Part shown: positions 26,119-35,055 of the stretch, piece after piece
How positions within the stretch are numbered: the stretch's first letter is position 1
Layout: every line of letters starts with the position of its first letter
Source of the DNA: Anaerostipes sp. MSJ-23
GTDB lineage: Bacteria; Bacillota; Clostridia; Lachnospirales; Lachnospiraceae
Direction of reading: 5' to 3'
Assembly (NCBI RefSeq): GCF_018918155.1
Contig: NZ_JAHLPY010000016.1
Span: 1 to 63,160, forward strand
Length of the DNA: 63,160 bases
Position numbers and translations under genes: made by a program
Notes under the pieces: model-generated
Databases searched by the model: none
The model's input: only the letters and a program-made list of their open reading frames with translations
Told to the model about the DNA's origin: nothing

Positions 26119-26949
26119 ATGAACATTCAATGCATTGCTTTAGACTTAGATCGAACAACATTAAACGCACATGGCCGGCTTTCCGATGGAAATCGAAAAG
26201 CCTTAGAAGAAGCCATCAAAAAAGGAGTACATATTGTCATCGCTAGTGGCCGTTCTTTTGCTACACTACCAAAAGATGTGCTTGCTATTTCTGGAATTGA
26301 ATATGCCATCACATCAAATGGAGCTGCCATTTATTATATTCCAACAAAGACTTGCCTACACGAATATAAACTAACAAAAGAATCTGTAGAGGCAATCCTT
26401 ACGGTTGCCAAAAACTATCCCATTGCCCTCGAAGCCTTCATTGACGGAGAAGCCTTTGCTGAAAAAGTCTATGTAGAAAATCCAATAGTTTACGGTGCAA
26501 CCAAAAAAGCAATTCCTTATATTCAAAATACAAGAAAACCAATAAACCAAATGGCACATTTTATAAGGAAACATATCGATGGTATTGACAGTATTGATAT
26601 CGTTGTTTCTTCACAAAAGCAAAAAGAAGAAATTGAATACTATTTAAAAAAAGCATCGAAAGATATTTACATTACATCATCTGTATCACAGTTAATTGAA
26701 ATCTCACACAAAAACGCTGGAAAACACTCCGGATTACGCTTTATCAGAGAATATTTACATTTAAAGAAAGAACAAACGGCTGCCTTCGGAGACGGCGATA
26801 ATGATATTGATCTTTTGCTCGAAGCTGGTATCGGCATCGCCATGGAAAACGCATCCGAAAAATGCAAAAAATCCGCAGACGCTATCACTATCCACCATGA
26901 TCAGGACGGTGTCGCCTACGGAATGAAAAATATCTTAAAAATCTTATAA
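26119..26949 (+). CDS. Cof-type HAD phosphatase
   Basis: A 276-residue HAD-IIB phosphatase. Motif I is ALDLDRTTLN (second Asp replaced by Arg-Thr order DLDRT, still family-like), motif II IASGRS, motif IV GDGDNDIDLLLEAG. A close paralogue in type of the HAD at 23.3 kb but not adjacent. AAAGGA is eight bases before this ATG; an ATG six bases upstream is also possible. It is one of few plus-strand genes. Confidence 0.9.
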   Translation: MNIQCIALDLDRTTLNAHGRLSDGNRKALEEAIKKGVHIVIASGRSFATLPKDVLAISGIEYAITSNGAAIYYIPTKTCLHEYKLTKESVEAILTVAKNYPIALEAFIDGEAFAEKVYVENPIVYGATKKAIPYIQNTRKPINQMAHFIRKHIDGIDSIDIVVSSQKQKEEIEYYLKKASKDIYITSSVSQLIEISHKNAGKHSGLRFIREYLHLKKEQTAAFGDGDNDIDLLLEAGIGIAMENASEKCKKSADAITIHHDQDGVAYGMKNILKIL

Positions 26950-26958
26950 TTCATTGAC

Positions 26959-26986
26959 AAACCCCAGAGATAAATCCCTGGGGTTT
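26959..26986. terminator. Bidirectional terminator
   Basis: AAACCCCAG / CTGGGGTTT (9 bp) with A and T tracts on both sides, between the convergent HAD and rubredoxin genes. Confidence 0.8.
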
Positions 26987-26993
26987 TGATACA

Positions 26994-27155
26994 TTATTTT
27001 ACTTCAACAAAGACTTCTTTTCCCATTCCACAAATTGGACAGACCCAATCCTCTGGAAGGTCTTCAAATTTTGTTCCTGGAGCAATTCCGTTGTCTGGAT
27101 CTCCAACTGCCTCATCATAAATATATCCACATGGTTCACACTGATATTTCTTCAT
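26994..27155 (-). CDS. Rubredoxin
   Basis: A 53-residue one-iron electron carrier. Two CxxC-type knuckles are visible, CEPCGY near the N-terminus and CPICG near residue 41, with the DWVCP signature. Start MKKYQC follows AAGGAGG. It is 23 bases after the superoxide reductase gene and probably donates electrons to it. Confidence 0.96.
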   Translation of the reverse strand: MKKYQCEPCGYIYDEAVGDPDNGIAPGTKFEDLPEDWVCPICGMGKEVFVEVK

Positions 27156-27178
27156 TTTTTTGTCCTCCTTGATGTCTC

Positions 27179-27541
27179 TTATTTGTTTTCTGATTTCCAT
27201 AATCCGTGAAGATTGCAGTATTCATATGCTGCTATAAATTCATCACCGTCGACCAAAGTAAAGGTTGCCTTTGGCTCATCACCTGGCTTGAATTTATGTA
27301 GCTGACCACCGTTTTTTGTTTCAATATAAACACCCATAATATAATGTTTCTCCAACATTGGATGCTTAATCGAACCAATTTCAACCGTAATCTTGTTGCC
27401 ATTTTTTGTTACCTGCGGAACATGTTTTTCACCAGCCGCATCGGTTGTATTTGGCGTCAAAAGTTCTGCTCCTTCAACTTCTGCTCCTGTGCCAAAAATA
27501 TCAAATAAAATAGTACCATTGCTACGATAAAATTTACTCAT
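27179..27541 (-). CDS. Superoxide reductase (neelaredoxin type, class II)
   Basis: A 120-residue non-haem iron enzyme that reduces superoxide to peroxide. The Fe(His)4Cys centre is visible: [17 protein letters not shown], and CNLHGLW at the end. The N-terminal desulforedoxin domain is absent, so this is the one-iron form. AAGGAGG precedes the ATG. Operon with rubredoxin, divergent from a Crp/Fnr regulator. Confidence 0.93.
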   Translation of the reverse strand: MSKFYRSNGTILFDIFGTGAEVEGAELLTPNTTDAAGEKHVPQVTKNGNKITVEIGSIKHPMLEKHYIMGVYIETKNGGQLHKFKPGDEPKATFTLVDGDEFIAAYEYCNLHGLWKSENK

Positions 27542-27553
27542 TATTTTTCCTCC

Positions 27554-27582
27554 TTTACTATGTTTGATCTTGGTTTTATAAT
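27554..27582 (+). promoter_or_regulatory. Promoter of the Crp/Fnr regulator gene
   Basis: TTTACT (27554-27559) and TATAAT (27577-27582) with a 17-base spacer. The palindromic operator follows at about +15 to +32. Confidence 0.6.
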
Positions 27583-27603
27583 ATATCAAAATGGAAGGAA
27601 ATT

Positions 27604-27621
27604 CCGTAACAAATGTTACGG
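27604..27621. promoter_or_regulatory. Palindromic operator between superoxide reductase and Crp/Fnr genes
   Basis: CCGTAACA-AA-TGTTACGG is a perfect 18-base inverted repeat, the size and symmetry of a Crp/Fnr site. If the minus-strand promoter uses TATTAT at 27578-27583, the site centre lies near -41.5 for the superoxide reductase operon, the classic activating position, and downstream of the start for the regulator itself. Confidence 0.75.
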
Positions 27622-27641
27622 ATTCAAAAAAAGGTGAAAAA

Positions 27642-28319
27642 ATGGAATTAAAACAAACAATCTTGTTTCAGAATCTAAATCAAAAAGAAATCTACCGTGT
27701 CCTACAATGCGCAGACGGAAAATTTCTTAATTACACTAAAAATCAATCTATCATTCTTCCAGATGATAAACCAGAAGTTCTCTATTTGATTCTAAATGGG
27801 AAAGTTGTGATTGAACAATATAACTACATGGGAAAGCCAATGAATCTTGAATATCGAACAGAAGGTCAAATCTTTGGTGAGTCTGATCTGTTTTCAAAAA
27901 AAGAACGTTTTGATTTTTCTGTTCGCGCTGTGTCTGACTGCAAAATCTTAACAACAAAACGAAGCTTCTTTTATCGTACTTGTGAAAAAAGCTGTAAACA
28001 CCACAGCAAGATTATCTTTAATATGCTTCATATTCTTTCCAATGATAATAAACAAAAACAACAGCGCCTGGAACTTTTAACATGTGGCGATTTAAATCAA
28101 AGAACAGCCCAGTACCTTTCTGAAACAGCGAAAGGTTCTGAGCTTATAACCCTTTCTATGGATCGCAATACATTATCAACTTATTTGAATACAACAAGGC
28201 CTTCTCTTTCCCGAATCTTTTCCAATCTGCAAGAGGACGGCATCATTAAAATAGAAGGAAGAAAGCATATCCGCATCCTTGATCAGGAACGTTTATCTGA
28301 AATTGCAGATGGCGTCTGA
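27642..28319 (+). CDS. Crp/Fnr-family transcriptional regulator
   Basis: A 225-residue regulator. An N-terminal cyclic-nucleotide-like beta-barrel (about 1-115) contains YLILNGKVVIEQ; a helix-turn-helix near 175-200 reads LSTYLNTTRPSLSRIF. Cysteines at TCEKSC in the linker could respond to redox, though no Fnr-type N-terminal cluster is seen. Start follows AGGTGA. It likely controls the divergent superoxide reductase-rubredoxin operon. Confidence 0.9.
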   Translation: MELKQTILFQNLNQKEIYRVLQCADGKFLNYTKNQSIILPDDKPEVLYLILNGKVVIEQYNYMGKPMNLEYRTEGQIFGESDLFSKKERFDFSVRAVSDCKILTTKRSFFYRTCEKSCKHHSKIIFNMLHILSNDNKQKQQRLELLTCGDLNQRTAQYLSETAKGSELITLSMDRNTLSTYLNTTRPSLSRIFSNLQEDGIIKIEGRKHIRILDQERLSEIADGV

Positions 28320-28394
28320 TACAGAAAGAAAAGGAATTGTTTTTATTTTATAATCAACCTACGATAAAGATATTCCATATCTTCAAACTCGACA

Positions 28395-29081
28395 CTACCA
28401 TGGACGTTTTTTCTTATCCCATCCTTTTTCTTTCCAATAATTAAGATCAGAATCATCCCATGACATCCTATGTAAAAATCTCGCCATATAAAACCAAAGT
28501 TTTGTTTTCATTCCAGGTTTTACATGCTTATGTCTTTTTTTAATTTGTCTGGCAAGTATGGTTGTCTTTTTTTCTATTTTATTTTTGATTTTTGGTTTTA
28601 TTCCTTGATAGGTTGTAGACATGACGGCAACTCCATAGCGATAAATTTTTCCAACACCCCAAAAAAACATACTATCAGCCATATCTTTTGTTGTACTTTT
28701 CATGCCAGCACCTGCTGCCGTTGCAATACAAACCGCCTGTTTATGAAACATCCTTTCTTCTGGTCGATGAATCATCCAACGATATCCATAATGATCAAGA
28801 AAGGCTTTCATTGAAGCTGTCACGTGATATACATAAACCGGGCTTTCAAAAATCAATACATCTGCTTCGTCCAACGCTTTTGTCATTGGTTTTATTTTTT
28901 CATAATGCGGACATAGTGTTTCATCTTTTCGAAAACAATTTGTACACCCAGTACAAAATTCTTTAAAATCTCGCGGCAGAAAAAATTCCGTAATATCTCC
29001 ATCTAATTTTTCTGCCAACATCTTTGCAATATGGTAGGTCGAACCTTTATGATTCTGTCCATGTATAATAGTAATCTTCAT
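28395..29081 (-). CDS. NAD(P)H-dependent flavodoxin-fold oxidoreductase
   Basis: A 228-residue protein of the NADPH-dependent FMN reductase/flavodoxin-like fold. Residues 1-20 (IIHGQNHKGSTYHIAKML) form the phosphate loop. A cluster-like CTGCTNCFRKDETLCPHY follows at about 43-60 and is common in iron-sulfur flavoproteins' relatives. ESPVYVYHVTASMKAFLD is the FMN-binding region. The basic C-terminal tail may bind a partner or membrane. Confidence 0.82.
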   Translation of the reverse strand: MKITIIHGQNHKGSTYHIAKMLAEKLDGDITEFFLPRDFKEFCTGCTNCFRKDETLCPHYEKIKPMTKALDEADVLIFESPVYVYHVTASMKAFLDHYGYRWMIHRPEERMFHKQAVCIATAAGAGMKSTTKDMADSMFFWGVGKIYRYGVAVMSTTYQGIKPKIKNKIEKKTTILARQIKKRHKHVKPGMKTKLWFYMARFLHRMSWDDSDLNYWKEKGWDKKKRPW

Positions 29082-29200
29082 GCTATTCCTCTCCTGCTAT
29101 TTTTTCTTATATTATACTCTACTAGAAAAACTTCCTCCATTCTAACACCACATAATGGATTCCAACTTTTTCTTATGTCATGATATACTTACAAAAAATA

Positions 29201-29235
29201 AAAGAGATCCCGCTTTCACAAAACGGGATTTCTTT
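29201..29235 (-). terminator. Terminator after MFS gene
   Basis: AAAGAGATCCCG / CGGGATTTCTTT, a 12-bp stem touching the MFS stop codon, followed by a minus-strand T-rich tract. Confidence 0.75.
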
Positions 29236-30390
29236 TTATATGACCGAAGTCCTTTCTCTTTTTTTCATAAAACCAATCAAACGACTAATGCAATAAATAG
29301 CTGCGATTACAGCCAGTATTCCTCCAACATATCCAATATTTTTAATGGATCCATAAGTACATACCGTTCCTCCCATCCATGTTCCACATCCAATACCAAG
29401 ATTACAAATGGCAGAAAAGATTGCCATGGCAACAGAAGATCCTGAAGATGGTACACACTGAATCAATTCAGATTGAAAAGATACATTGTAAGCCATTACT
29501 GCCATTCCCCACACTGCACAGATAATAATCACAGTATATCCACTTATAGAAGCCGGATATAGACAGATTAATGCAGCCGCAATGCAGATCATGACAATAC
29601 GAATAAAGACATAACGATTTTTTTCATAATATCTTGAAAACAGAAAACTTCCAACAATTCCTGCAACTCCAAAAATAGTCAACGCAAAAGTCACACTTCC
29701 ATCTTTTAATCCAGCAACCTGTTTTAAAAATGGTTCAATATAGCTATATCCTGTATAATAAGAAGTCGCTACAAGAAAATTCAAAAGATAAATTCCTATC
29801 AATAATGGATTTTTCAGAAGTTTCGGAAGTTCCTTTAAAGAAAAAGATTCCTGCTGCTCCATTTTTGGAAAAAGAGCCCCTTGATATACAAAAAGCAAGA
29901 AAGCAATCACTGCCACACATAAAAATGTCATTCTCCAACCAATATATAATCCAATAACACGTCCAAGTGGTAATCCGACGATCATCGCAATGGATGTTCC
30001 AGTAATAATCATACTCAAAGCCTTTGTCTGATGCTCTTTTGAGACAAGTTGTACCGCAATGGGTGATGCAATGGACCAAAAAATTGAATGGGCACATGCT
30101 ACTCCTATACGAGAAAACATTAAAATCATATAATTTGGTGATAATAAAGATAATACCTGGCAGATGCCAAATAACAATATCGTCCCAAGTAATAATTTTT
30201 TTGATTCTATCTTGCACACAAGAAGCATCAATGGCAGGGATAATAAAGTAACTGTCCAGGAATACGCGGTAATCATCATTCCAGCCTGGGCTTCTGTAAT
30301 ATGAAAATCTTTTACAATATCTGTCAGTAATCCAATGGGCATGAATTCTGAAGTATTAAATATAAACGCAGAAATTGTCATCCCAATCAA
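29236..30390 (-). CDS. MFS transporter, start region apparently frameshifted
   Basis: A 384-residue major-facilitator transporter of the AraJ/sugar-efflux type with 12 predicted helices; residues 1-20 resemble helix 1 and NTSEFMPIGLL is typical of the group. The coordinates use a TTG. The natural start is probably an ATG at 30423-30425 with AGGAG upstream, which reads MKHK and then stops. One extra A in the A4 run at 30413-30416 would join MKHKK to SLKEWLPLIGM, the expected N-terminus. It may be a frameshift mutation, a sequencing error or a gene using the weak internal start. Confidence 0.8.
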   Translation of the reverse strand: MIGMTISAFIFNTSEFMPIGLLTDIVKDFHITEAQAGMMITAYSWTVTLLSLPLMLLVCKIESKKLLLGTILLFGICQVLSLLSPNYMILMFSRIGVACAHSIFWSIASPIAVQLVSKEHQTKALSMIITGTSIAMIVGLPLGRVIGLYIGWRMTFLCVAVIAFLLFVYQGALFPKMEQQESFSLKELPKLLKNPLLIGIYLLNFLVATSYYTGYSYIEPFLKQVAGLKDGSVTFALTIFGVAGIVGSFLFSRYYEKNRYVFIRIVMICIAAALICLYPASISGYTVIIICAVWGMAVMAYNVSFQSELIQCVPSSGSSVAMAIFSAICNLGIGCGTWMGGTVCTYGSIKNIGYVGGILAVIAAIYCISRLIGFMKKRERTSVI

Positions 30391-30603
30391 TGGAAGCCAC
30401 TCTTTTAATGACTTTTATGTTTCATTTTTCTTTTTTTCTCCTTTTTTTGTATTCTGTGTTTTTTACAATCGCTGACGATTATATGACAGATTCCTTGCCC
30501 TTGTCAATGGGATTTCTGTACTTTTTTCCATGAATATGATATGATTTCCTTTGTGTCTGCAATGCAGATAACAGTTTATAAAATATTTTAGAAAGGCTTA
30601 TTT

Positions 30604-31986
30604 ATGCTAGAACAAATACAACATATTAACAGCGTAGTGAACAATTTTATCTGGGGTGTTCCTGCAATGATCTGCATTATAGGTGTCGGATTACTGTTAA
30701 CTTTTCGAACCAGATTTCTTCAAATCCGCAAATTTCCATATGCGATGAAAGAAACGATCGGACGTATTTTTCACAAAAAAGAATCCTCCGATGGGTCTAT
30801 GACTCCTTTTCAGGCCGTCTGTACAGCCCTTGCTTCGACCGTAGGAACTGGTAACATTGCCGGTGTTGCCGGTGCAATTGCAATCGGAGGTCCCGGAGCA
30901 ATTTTTTGGATGTGGGTTTCCGCAATTCTTGGAATGTGTACAAAATTTTCCGAAGTGACTCTTGCTGTTCATTTTCGTGAAAGAAATGATCAAGGAGACC
31001 TTGTTGGTGGACCTATGTATTACATAAAAAATGGTCTTGGAAAACACTGGCAGTTTCTTGCAGTTTTATTTTCCGCATTTGGTGTTCTAACGGTATTTGG
31101 AACCGGAAATGCAACACAGGTGAATACCATCACAACTGCAATTAACTCTGCTTTACTAAATTATCATGTGATTTCTAAGGAATCAACAAGCATCTCAAAC
31201 CTTGTGATCGGAATCATCGTTGCAATTCTTGTTGCCCTTATCTTATTAGGCGGTATTAAACGAATTGGACTGGTTGCTGAAAGACTGGTTCCTTTTATGG
31301 CATTTATTTATATCTTTTTTGCTCTTGGTGTTGTTGTTTTAAACATCGGAAAACTTCCTTTTGTTTTTTCTTCTATTATAAATGGTGCTTTTCATCCTGC
31401 ATCTGTTACTGGAGGAATCGTTGGAAGTTTCTTTATGAGTATGAAAAAAGGTGTAGCACGCGGTATCTTTTCTAATGAAGCTGGACTTGGTACCGGATCC
31501 ATTGCACACGCATGTGCAGATACAAAAGAACCAGTAAAACAAGGAATGCTTGGTATTTTCGAAGTGTTTACGGATACGATTTTAATTTGTACATTAACCG
31601 CTCTTGTCATCTTATGCAGCGGTGTTTCCGTTGGATATGGAATGGATGCTGGCGCAGAACTTACAATTACTGGATTTACTGCAACTTATGGAAATTGGAT
31701 TTCCATTTTTACTGCTGTAGCTCTTTGTTGCTTTGCTTTTTCAACCATTATCGGATGGGGACTATATGGTGCACGCTGCATCGAATTTTTATTTTCTTCC
31801 AAAGTCATCAAACCATTTATGGTCGTTTACTCCCTTGTTGCGATCGTTGGTGCTACCGTTGATCTTGGAATGTTATGGAGTATTGCTGAGACATTCAACG
31901 GATTAATGGCAATTCCAAACTTAATTGCATTATTCCTGCTTTCCGGAACCGTCGTAAAACTTGTAAAAAAATATTTCAAAGAATAA
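30604..31986 (+). CDS. Sodium:alanine/glycine symporter (AGCS family)
   Basis: A 460-residue membrane carrier that couples Na+ to alanine or glycine uptake. It has about ten helices; PFQAVCTALASTVGTGNIAG (about 65-84) is the family signature, with GGPGAIFWMW following. AAAGG precedes the ATG. No glycine riboswitch is present. The leader (30430-30600) holds no obvious element. A structured RNA lies just after its stop codon. Confidence 0.93.
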   Translation: MLEQIQHINSVVNNFIWGVPAMICIIGVGLLLTFRTRFLQIRKFPYAMKETIGRIFHKKESSDGSMTPFQAVCTALASTVGTGNIAGVAGAIAIGGPGAIFWMWVSAILGMCTKFSEVTLAVHFRERNDQGDLVGGPMYYIKNGLGKHWQFLAVLFSAFGVLTVFGTGNATQVNTITTAINSALLNYHVISKESTSISNLVIGIIVAILVALILLGGIKRIGLVAERLVPFMAFIYIFFALGVVVLNIGKLPFVFSSIINGAFHPASVTGGIVGSFFMSMKKGVARGIFSNEAGLGTGSIAHACADTKEPVKQGMLGIFEVFTDTILICTLTALVILCSGVSVGYGMDAGAELTITGFTATYGNWISIFTAVALCCFAFSTIIGWGLYGARCIEFLFSSKVIKPFMVVYSLVAIVGATVDLGMLWSIAETFNGLMAIPNLIALFLLSGTVVKLVKKYFKE

Positions 31987-31990
31987 AAAA

Positions 31991-32115
31991 GAACAACCAT
32001 TTAGCAGCATGTTTTTGCTTTGATTCACACAGAATGGTGCTAAGACACATCGGTGATTTTATCGCCATGTGTCAAGCGCCTACCTGTTAATCCATCTGCT
32101 CCTTGGTTGTTTTTT
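31991..32115 (+). ncRNA. Structured plus-strand RNA / complex terminator
   Basis: Nested helices: AACAACCA (31992-31999) with TGGTTGTT (32104-32111); AGCAG with CTGCT; GGTGC (32036-32040) with GCGCC (32076-32080); and an inner hairpin GACACAT...ATGTGTC (32044-32073). Two positions pair as U-G only in the plus-strand RNA and would be A-C mismatches on the minus strand. T6 follows on the plus strand. It may be just a terminator for both convergent genes or a stable 3' UTR-derived RNA. I do not recognise an Rfam family. Confidence 0.55.
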
Positions 32116-33048
32116 CTACCTTGCGCATTCTCCATCTGTACCACATAAGATTTTAATGCCATGTTCCAAATGAGGTAAAAGAAATTCCAAAGCCTCTTTA
32201 ACTGCCTTCGGACTTCCCGGAAGATTTATAATCAATGTCTCTTTTCGAATTCCCGATACCGCCCGGCTAAACATTGCTCTCGGCGTAATTGTCATAGAAT
32301 AATTTCTAATGGCTTCTGCGATCCCATTAGCCATTCGATCACATACTTCGATCGTTGCTTCTGGTGTAATATCTCTTTTTGCAAATCCAGTTCCACCCGT
32401 TGTAAATATAACCTGAATTTGTCTCTGATCTGACAGGCGAATAAGCTGACGCTTTAATGCTTCTTTCTCATCTGGCAATAATAAAGTTTCTTTCACATCA
32501 TACCCGGCATCTTTCAGCATTGATACCGCCTTAGGACCACTTTCATCTCTTCGTTTTCCTGCTGCTCCTTTATCACTCAATGTAATCACTGCTGCTCGAA
32601 TCAGATGATTAGGATTCGGTTTTTGCATCTCAACCATATCCCCTGTTTTTATCCTTCCTCCACGAATAACTTCAGTAAAAACTCCTTCCGTCGGCATAAT
32701 ACAACTTCCCATTTTTTTATAAATTTCACAATGGTTATGACATTCCTTCCCAATTTGTGTTAACTCAAGAATGACATCTCCGATCACAAATCTTGTTCCA
32801 ACCGGAAGAGCTGAAAAATCATATCCTTCAACAATCAGATTTTCTCCAAAAGCTCCAAGATCAATCTTAGCTCCTTTTTTTCGAAACTCTTCTATTTTTT
32901 CATAAGATAAGAGACTAACCTGACGATGCCATTTTCCTGCATGAGCATCTCCTTCAATCCCCCAGTCTTTGATCAAATTTGCTTCTTTTATTTTTGTTTT
33001 CTGTGTTCCTCGTTTCTCACTGATACATATTCCAATAACTTTTCCCAT
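32116..33048 (-). CDS. MOSC domain fused to MogA-type molybdopterin adenylyltransferase
   Basis: A 310-residue fusion. Residues 1-145 are a MOSC domain (GIEGDAHAGKWHRQVSLLSY, FGENLIVEG, CHNHCEIYKKMGSC with candidate ligands). Residues 150-305 are a MogA/MoaB domain that adenylates molybdopterin before metal insertion (TTGGTGFAKRDITPE, NLPGSP). Standalone MogA and MOSC proteins are usual; this pairing joins cofactor activation with a sulfur-handling or cofactor-binding module. Last gene of the molybdenum operon. Confidence 0.87.
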   Translation of the reverse strand: MGKVIGICISEKRGTQKTKIKEANLIKDWGIEGDAHAGKWHRQVSLLSYEKIEEFRKKGAKIDLGAFGENLIVEGYDFSALPVGTRFVIGDVILELTQIGKECHNHCEIYKKMGSCIMPTEGVFTEVIRGGRIKTGDMVEMQKPNPNHLIRAAVITLSDKGAAGKRRDESGPKAVSMLKDAGYDVKETLLLPDEKEALKRQLIRLSDQRQIQVIFTTGGTGFAKRDITPEATIEVCDRMANGIAEAIRNYSMTITPRAMFSRAVSGIRKETLIINLPGSPKAVKEALEFLLPHLEHGIKILCGTDGECAR

Positions 33049-33049
33049 C

Positions 33050-34015
33050 TTACCCTCCTATTTGTATCATATTCTTATGTTCGGTAATATTTTCAGAATG
33101 TTCAAAACAATGTTGTCCCGGCTTTATTTTAATTGCTTTTTTCAAAATTGCCCTAATCTCCTCAGGCTTCCCACCACGCACAGCATTCTTAATTGAAACC
33201 GCATCCTCAAAACAAAGACATGGCTTAATTAAACCAGTTGAAGTCATTCGAATTCGATTACAACTTTCACAAAATTTCCCATGTATTGGACTAATCATAC
33301 CAATTTTTCCACAAAAACCTGGAATTTCATAATAAATTGCAGGCCCATTCCCCTCTTTTTGTTTGACTTCGCAAATATCTGGATCATATTTTTTCATTTG
33401 CTGAATCAACTGTTGATTTGATATTCCTTTTTGGCCTTTTCCAAAACCAATTGGCATCATTTCAATAAATCGAACATCAATCGGGTTGTTCTTAGCAATC
33501 TGAATCAGATCCTTCCATTCACTCTCATTGACCCCTTGTTGTAATACCACATTAATTTTTACTTTGATCGGATAATAAAGGCATTCTCTAATTCCGTCCA
33601 ACACAACATCAAGTTGATCAAACCCTGTGATCTGTTGATAAACAGCGGAATTTAATGTATCCAGACTAATATTGACTCCATCCAGTCCTGCTTCCACTAA
33701 TTTTTTTATAGACTGTTTTAGCAGAATACCATTGCTTGTCATCGTAACTTGTTCTACACCCGGTATCTTTTTGATCTTATGAATCAACTGTTGACATCCC
33801 TTTCTAACCAAAGGCTCTCCTCCAGTAATTTTATATTTTGTAATCCCAAGAGAAACAGCCTGATTACAGATTTTCTCAATCTCTTCATAAGTTAATATCT
33901 CCTTCATAGAAATTTTTTCAATTTCTTCTGGCATACAATATTTACAGCGAAGATTACAACGGTCTGTAATTGAAATTCTCATATAGTCAATGGTTCGGCC
34001 ATAAGTATCTTTCAA
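33050..34015 (-). CDS. moaA: GTP 3',8-cyclase
   Basis: A 321-residue radical-SAM enzyme that starts molybdenum cofactor synthesis by rearranging GTP. The N-terminal cluster is CNLRCKYC (about 18-25), TGGEPLVRK binds SAM, and the C-terminal second cluster is C...CESC near 256-272 with the later CLCF. The usual GG C-terminus is present as IGG. Tightly packed with the MOSC-MogA gene. Confidence 0.96.
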   Translation of the reverse strand: MKDTYGRTIDYMRISITDRCNLRCKYCMPEEIEKISMKEILTYEEIEKICNQAVSLGITKYKITGGEPLVRKGCQQLIHKIKKIPGVEQVTMTSNGILLKQSIKKLVEAGLDGVNISLDTLNSAVYQQITGFDQLDVVLDGIRECLYYPIKVKINVVLQQGVNESEWKDLIQIAKNNPIDVRFIEMMPIGFGKGQKGISNQQLIQQMKKYDPDICEVKQKEGNGPAIYYEIPGFCGKIGMISPIHGKFCESCNRIRMTSTGLIKPCLCFEDAVSIKNAVRGGKPEEIRAILKKAIKIKPGQHCFEHSENITEHKNMIQIGG

Positions 34016-34035
34016 TTCAAAATCTCCTCTCCTTC

Positions 34036-35052
34036 TTATATTTTCTCAAGAAAAACATCAACAATTCCACCGCAGACCATACCTTCTTCTTCTGCATCTG
34101 CTCCAGTCATATCCACTCTGCACAGCTGAACATTTGATTCATTTTGTCCCATAAGAGTTCTTGCTTTGCGCACTACATCTGCTTCCATACATCCCCCTCC
34201 AATGGTGCCAATGCAATTTCCATCCGGAAGAATTAACATTTTTGTTCCGACAGCCCTCGGTGCAGAACCTTTTCTCGTAACGATCGTTGCCAATATTTTT
34301 GTACCTTCTTTTTCTCGAATCGCATGAAGCATTTCTTTTGTATAACCAGAAGTTCTTTTTTTCATATTTTTTACTTGAATCATTTCCGCAGCGATTGCAA
34401 CTGCAATTTCTTCTGGTGTTTCAGCACCAATGGATAGCCCAATGGGAGAATAAATATTTTCAATTACCTGTGGATCGGCTCCATCTTCTATTAACTGTTT
34501 TTTCACCGTTGCAACACGTTTTTTACTTCCCATCATTCCAATGTAAGCATGTTCTTTTTTTGCGATCTCAAATAGACAAATTTGGTCATATCGATGTCCC
34601 CTTGTAACAATCACAAAGAATGTATCTCTTCCGCCTTTTATTTTTTTCAATGCATCCTGAAACGGCTCACAAAAAACTTCACTGGCTCCTGCTCTTCTTG
34701 CATGATCAGCAAATTTAGGACGATCTTCAATAACAGTCACATGATTTCCCATCATTTGTCCAAGTTGAATGATCGGAATCGAAACATGCCCCCCTCCACA
34801 AATGACAAGTTTTATCTGCTGTCCTGGTATATCACAAAAAATCATTTCCTCTTCAACGTTAATAATTCCACTTTCTATTATTTTCTCAGCAATTTCTTGA
34901 TGTTTATGAAAAAATCCATGATCTTTATTTTCCCATAAAAGTCTGCTTTCTGAAAAAAGCGCCTTTTCTCCTACATGTACTCCTTTTACTACTGTCAAAA
35001 TTTTTCGTTCTTTTTCTGTATCGTACTGTTCCATTGCTTCAAATAGTCCCAT
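34036..35052 (-). CDS. XdhC/CoxI-family maturation factor with reversed domain order
   Basis: A 338-residue member of the XdhC family, which binds and sulfurates or otherwise readies the Mo cofactor for hydroxylases. The Rossmann domain (VICGGGHVSIP near 81, VTRGHRYD, GMMGSKKR) comes first. The CoxI-type domain (TRKGSAPRAVGTKMLI and GTIGGGCMEADV) is at the C-terminus, opposite to canonical XdhC. The first 75 residues look like a decayed CoxI-type segment (ILTVVKG). In selenium-dependent hydroxylase loci such proteins assist the cofactor. Confidence 0.85.
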   Translation of the reverse strand: MGLFEAMEQYDTEKERKILTVVKGVHVGEKALFSESRLLWENKDHGFFHKHQEIAEKIIESGIINVEEEMIFCDIPGQQIKLVICGGGHVSIPIIQLGQMMGNHVTVIEDRPKFADHARRAGASEVFCEPFQDALKKIKGGRDTFFVIVTRGHRYDQICLFEIAKKEHAYIGMMGSKKRVATVKKQLIEDGADPQVIENIYSPIGLSIGAETPEEIAVAIAAEMIQVKNMKKRTSGYTKEMLHAIREKEGTKILATIVTRKGSAPRAVGTKMLILPDGNCIGTIGGGCMEADVVRKARTLMGQNESNVQLCRVDMTGADAEEEGMVCGGIVDVFLEKI

Positions 35053-35055
35053 CCA

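Noticed and set aside
30440-30603. Glycine riboswitch upstream of the alanine/glycine symporter
   Set aside because: None of the conserved aptamer blocks is present.
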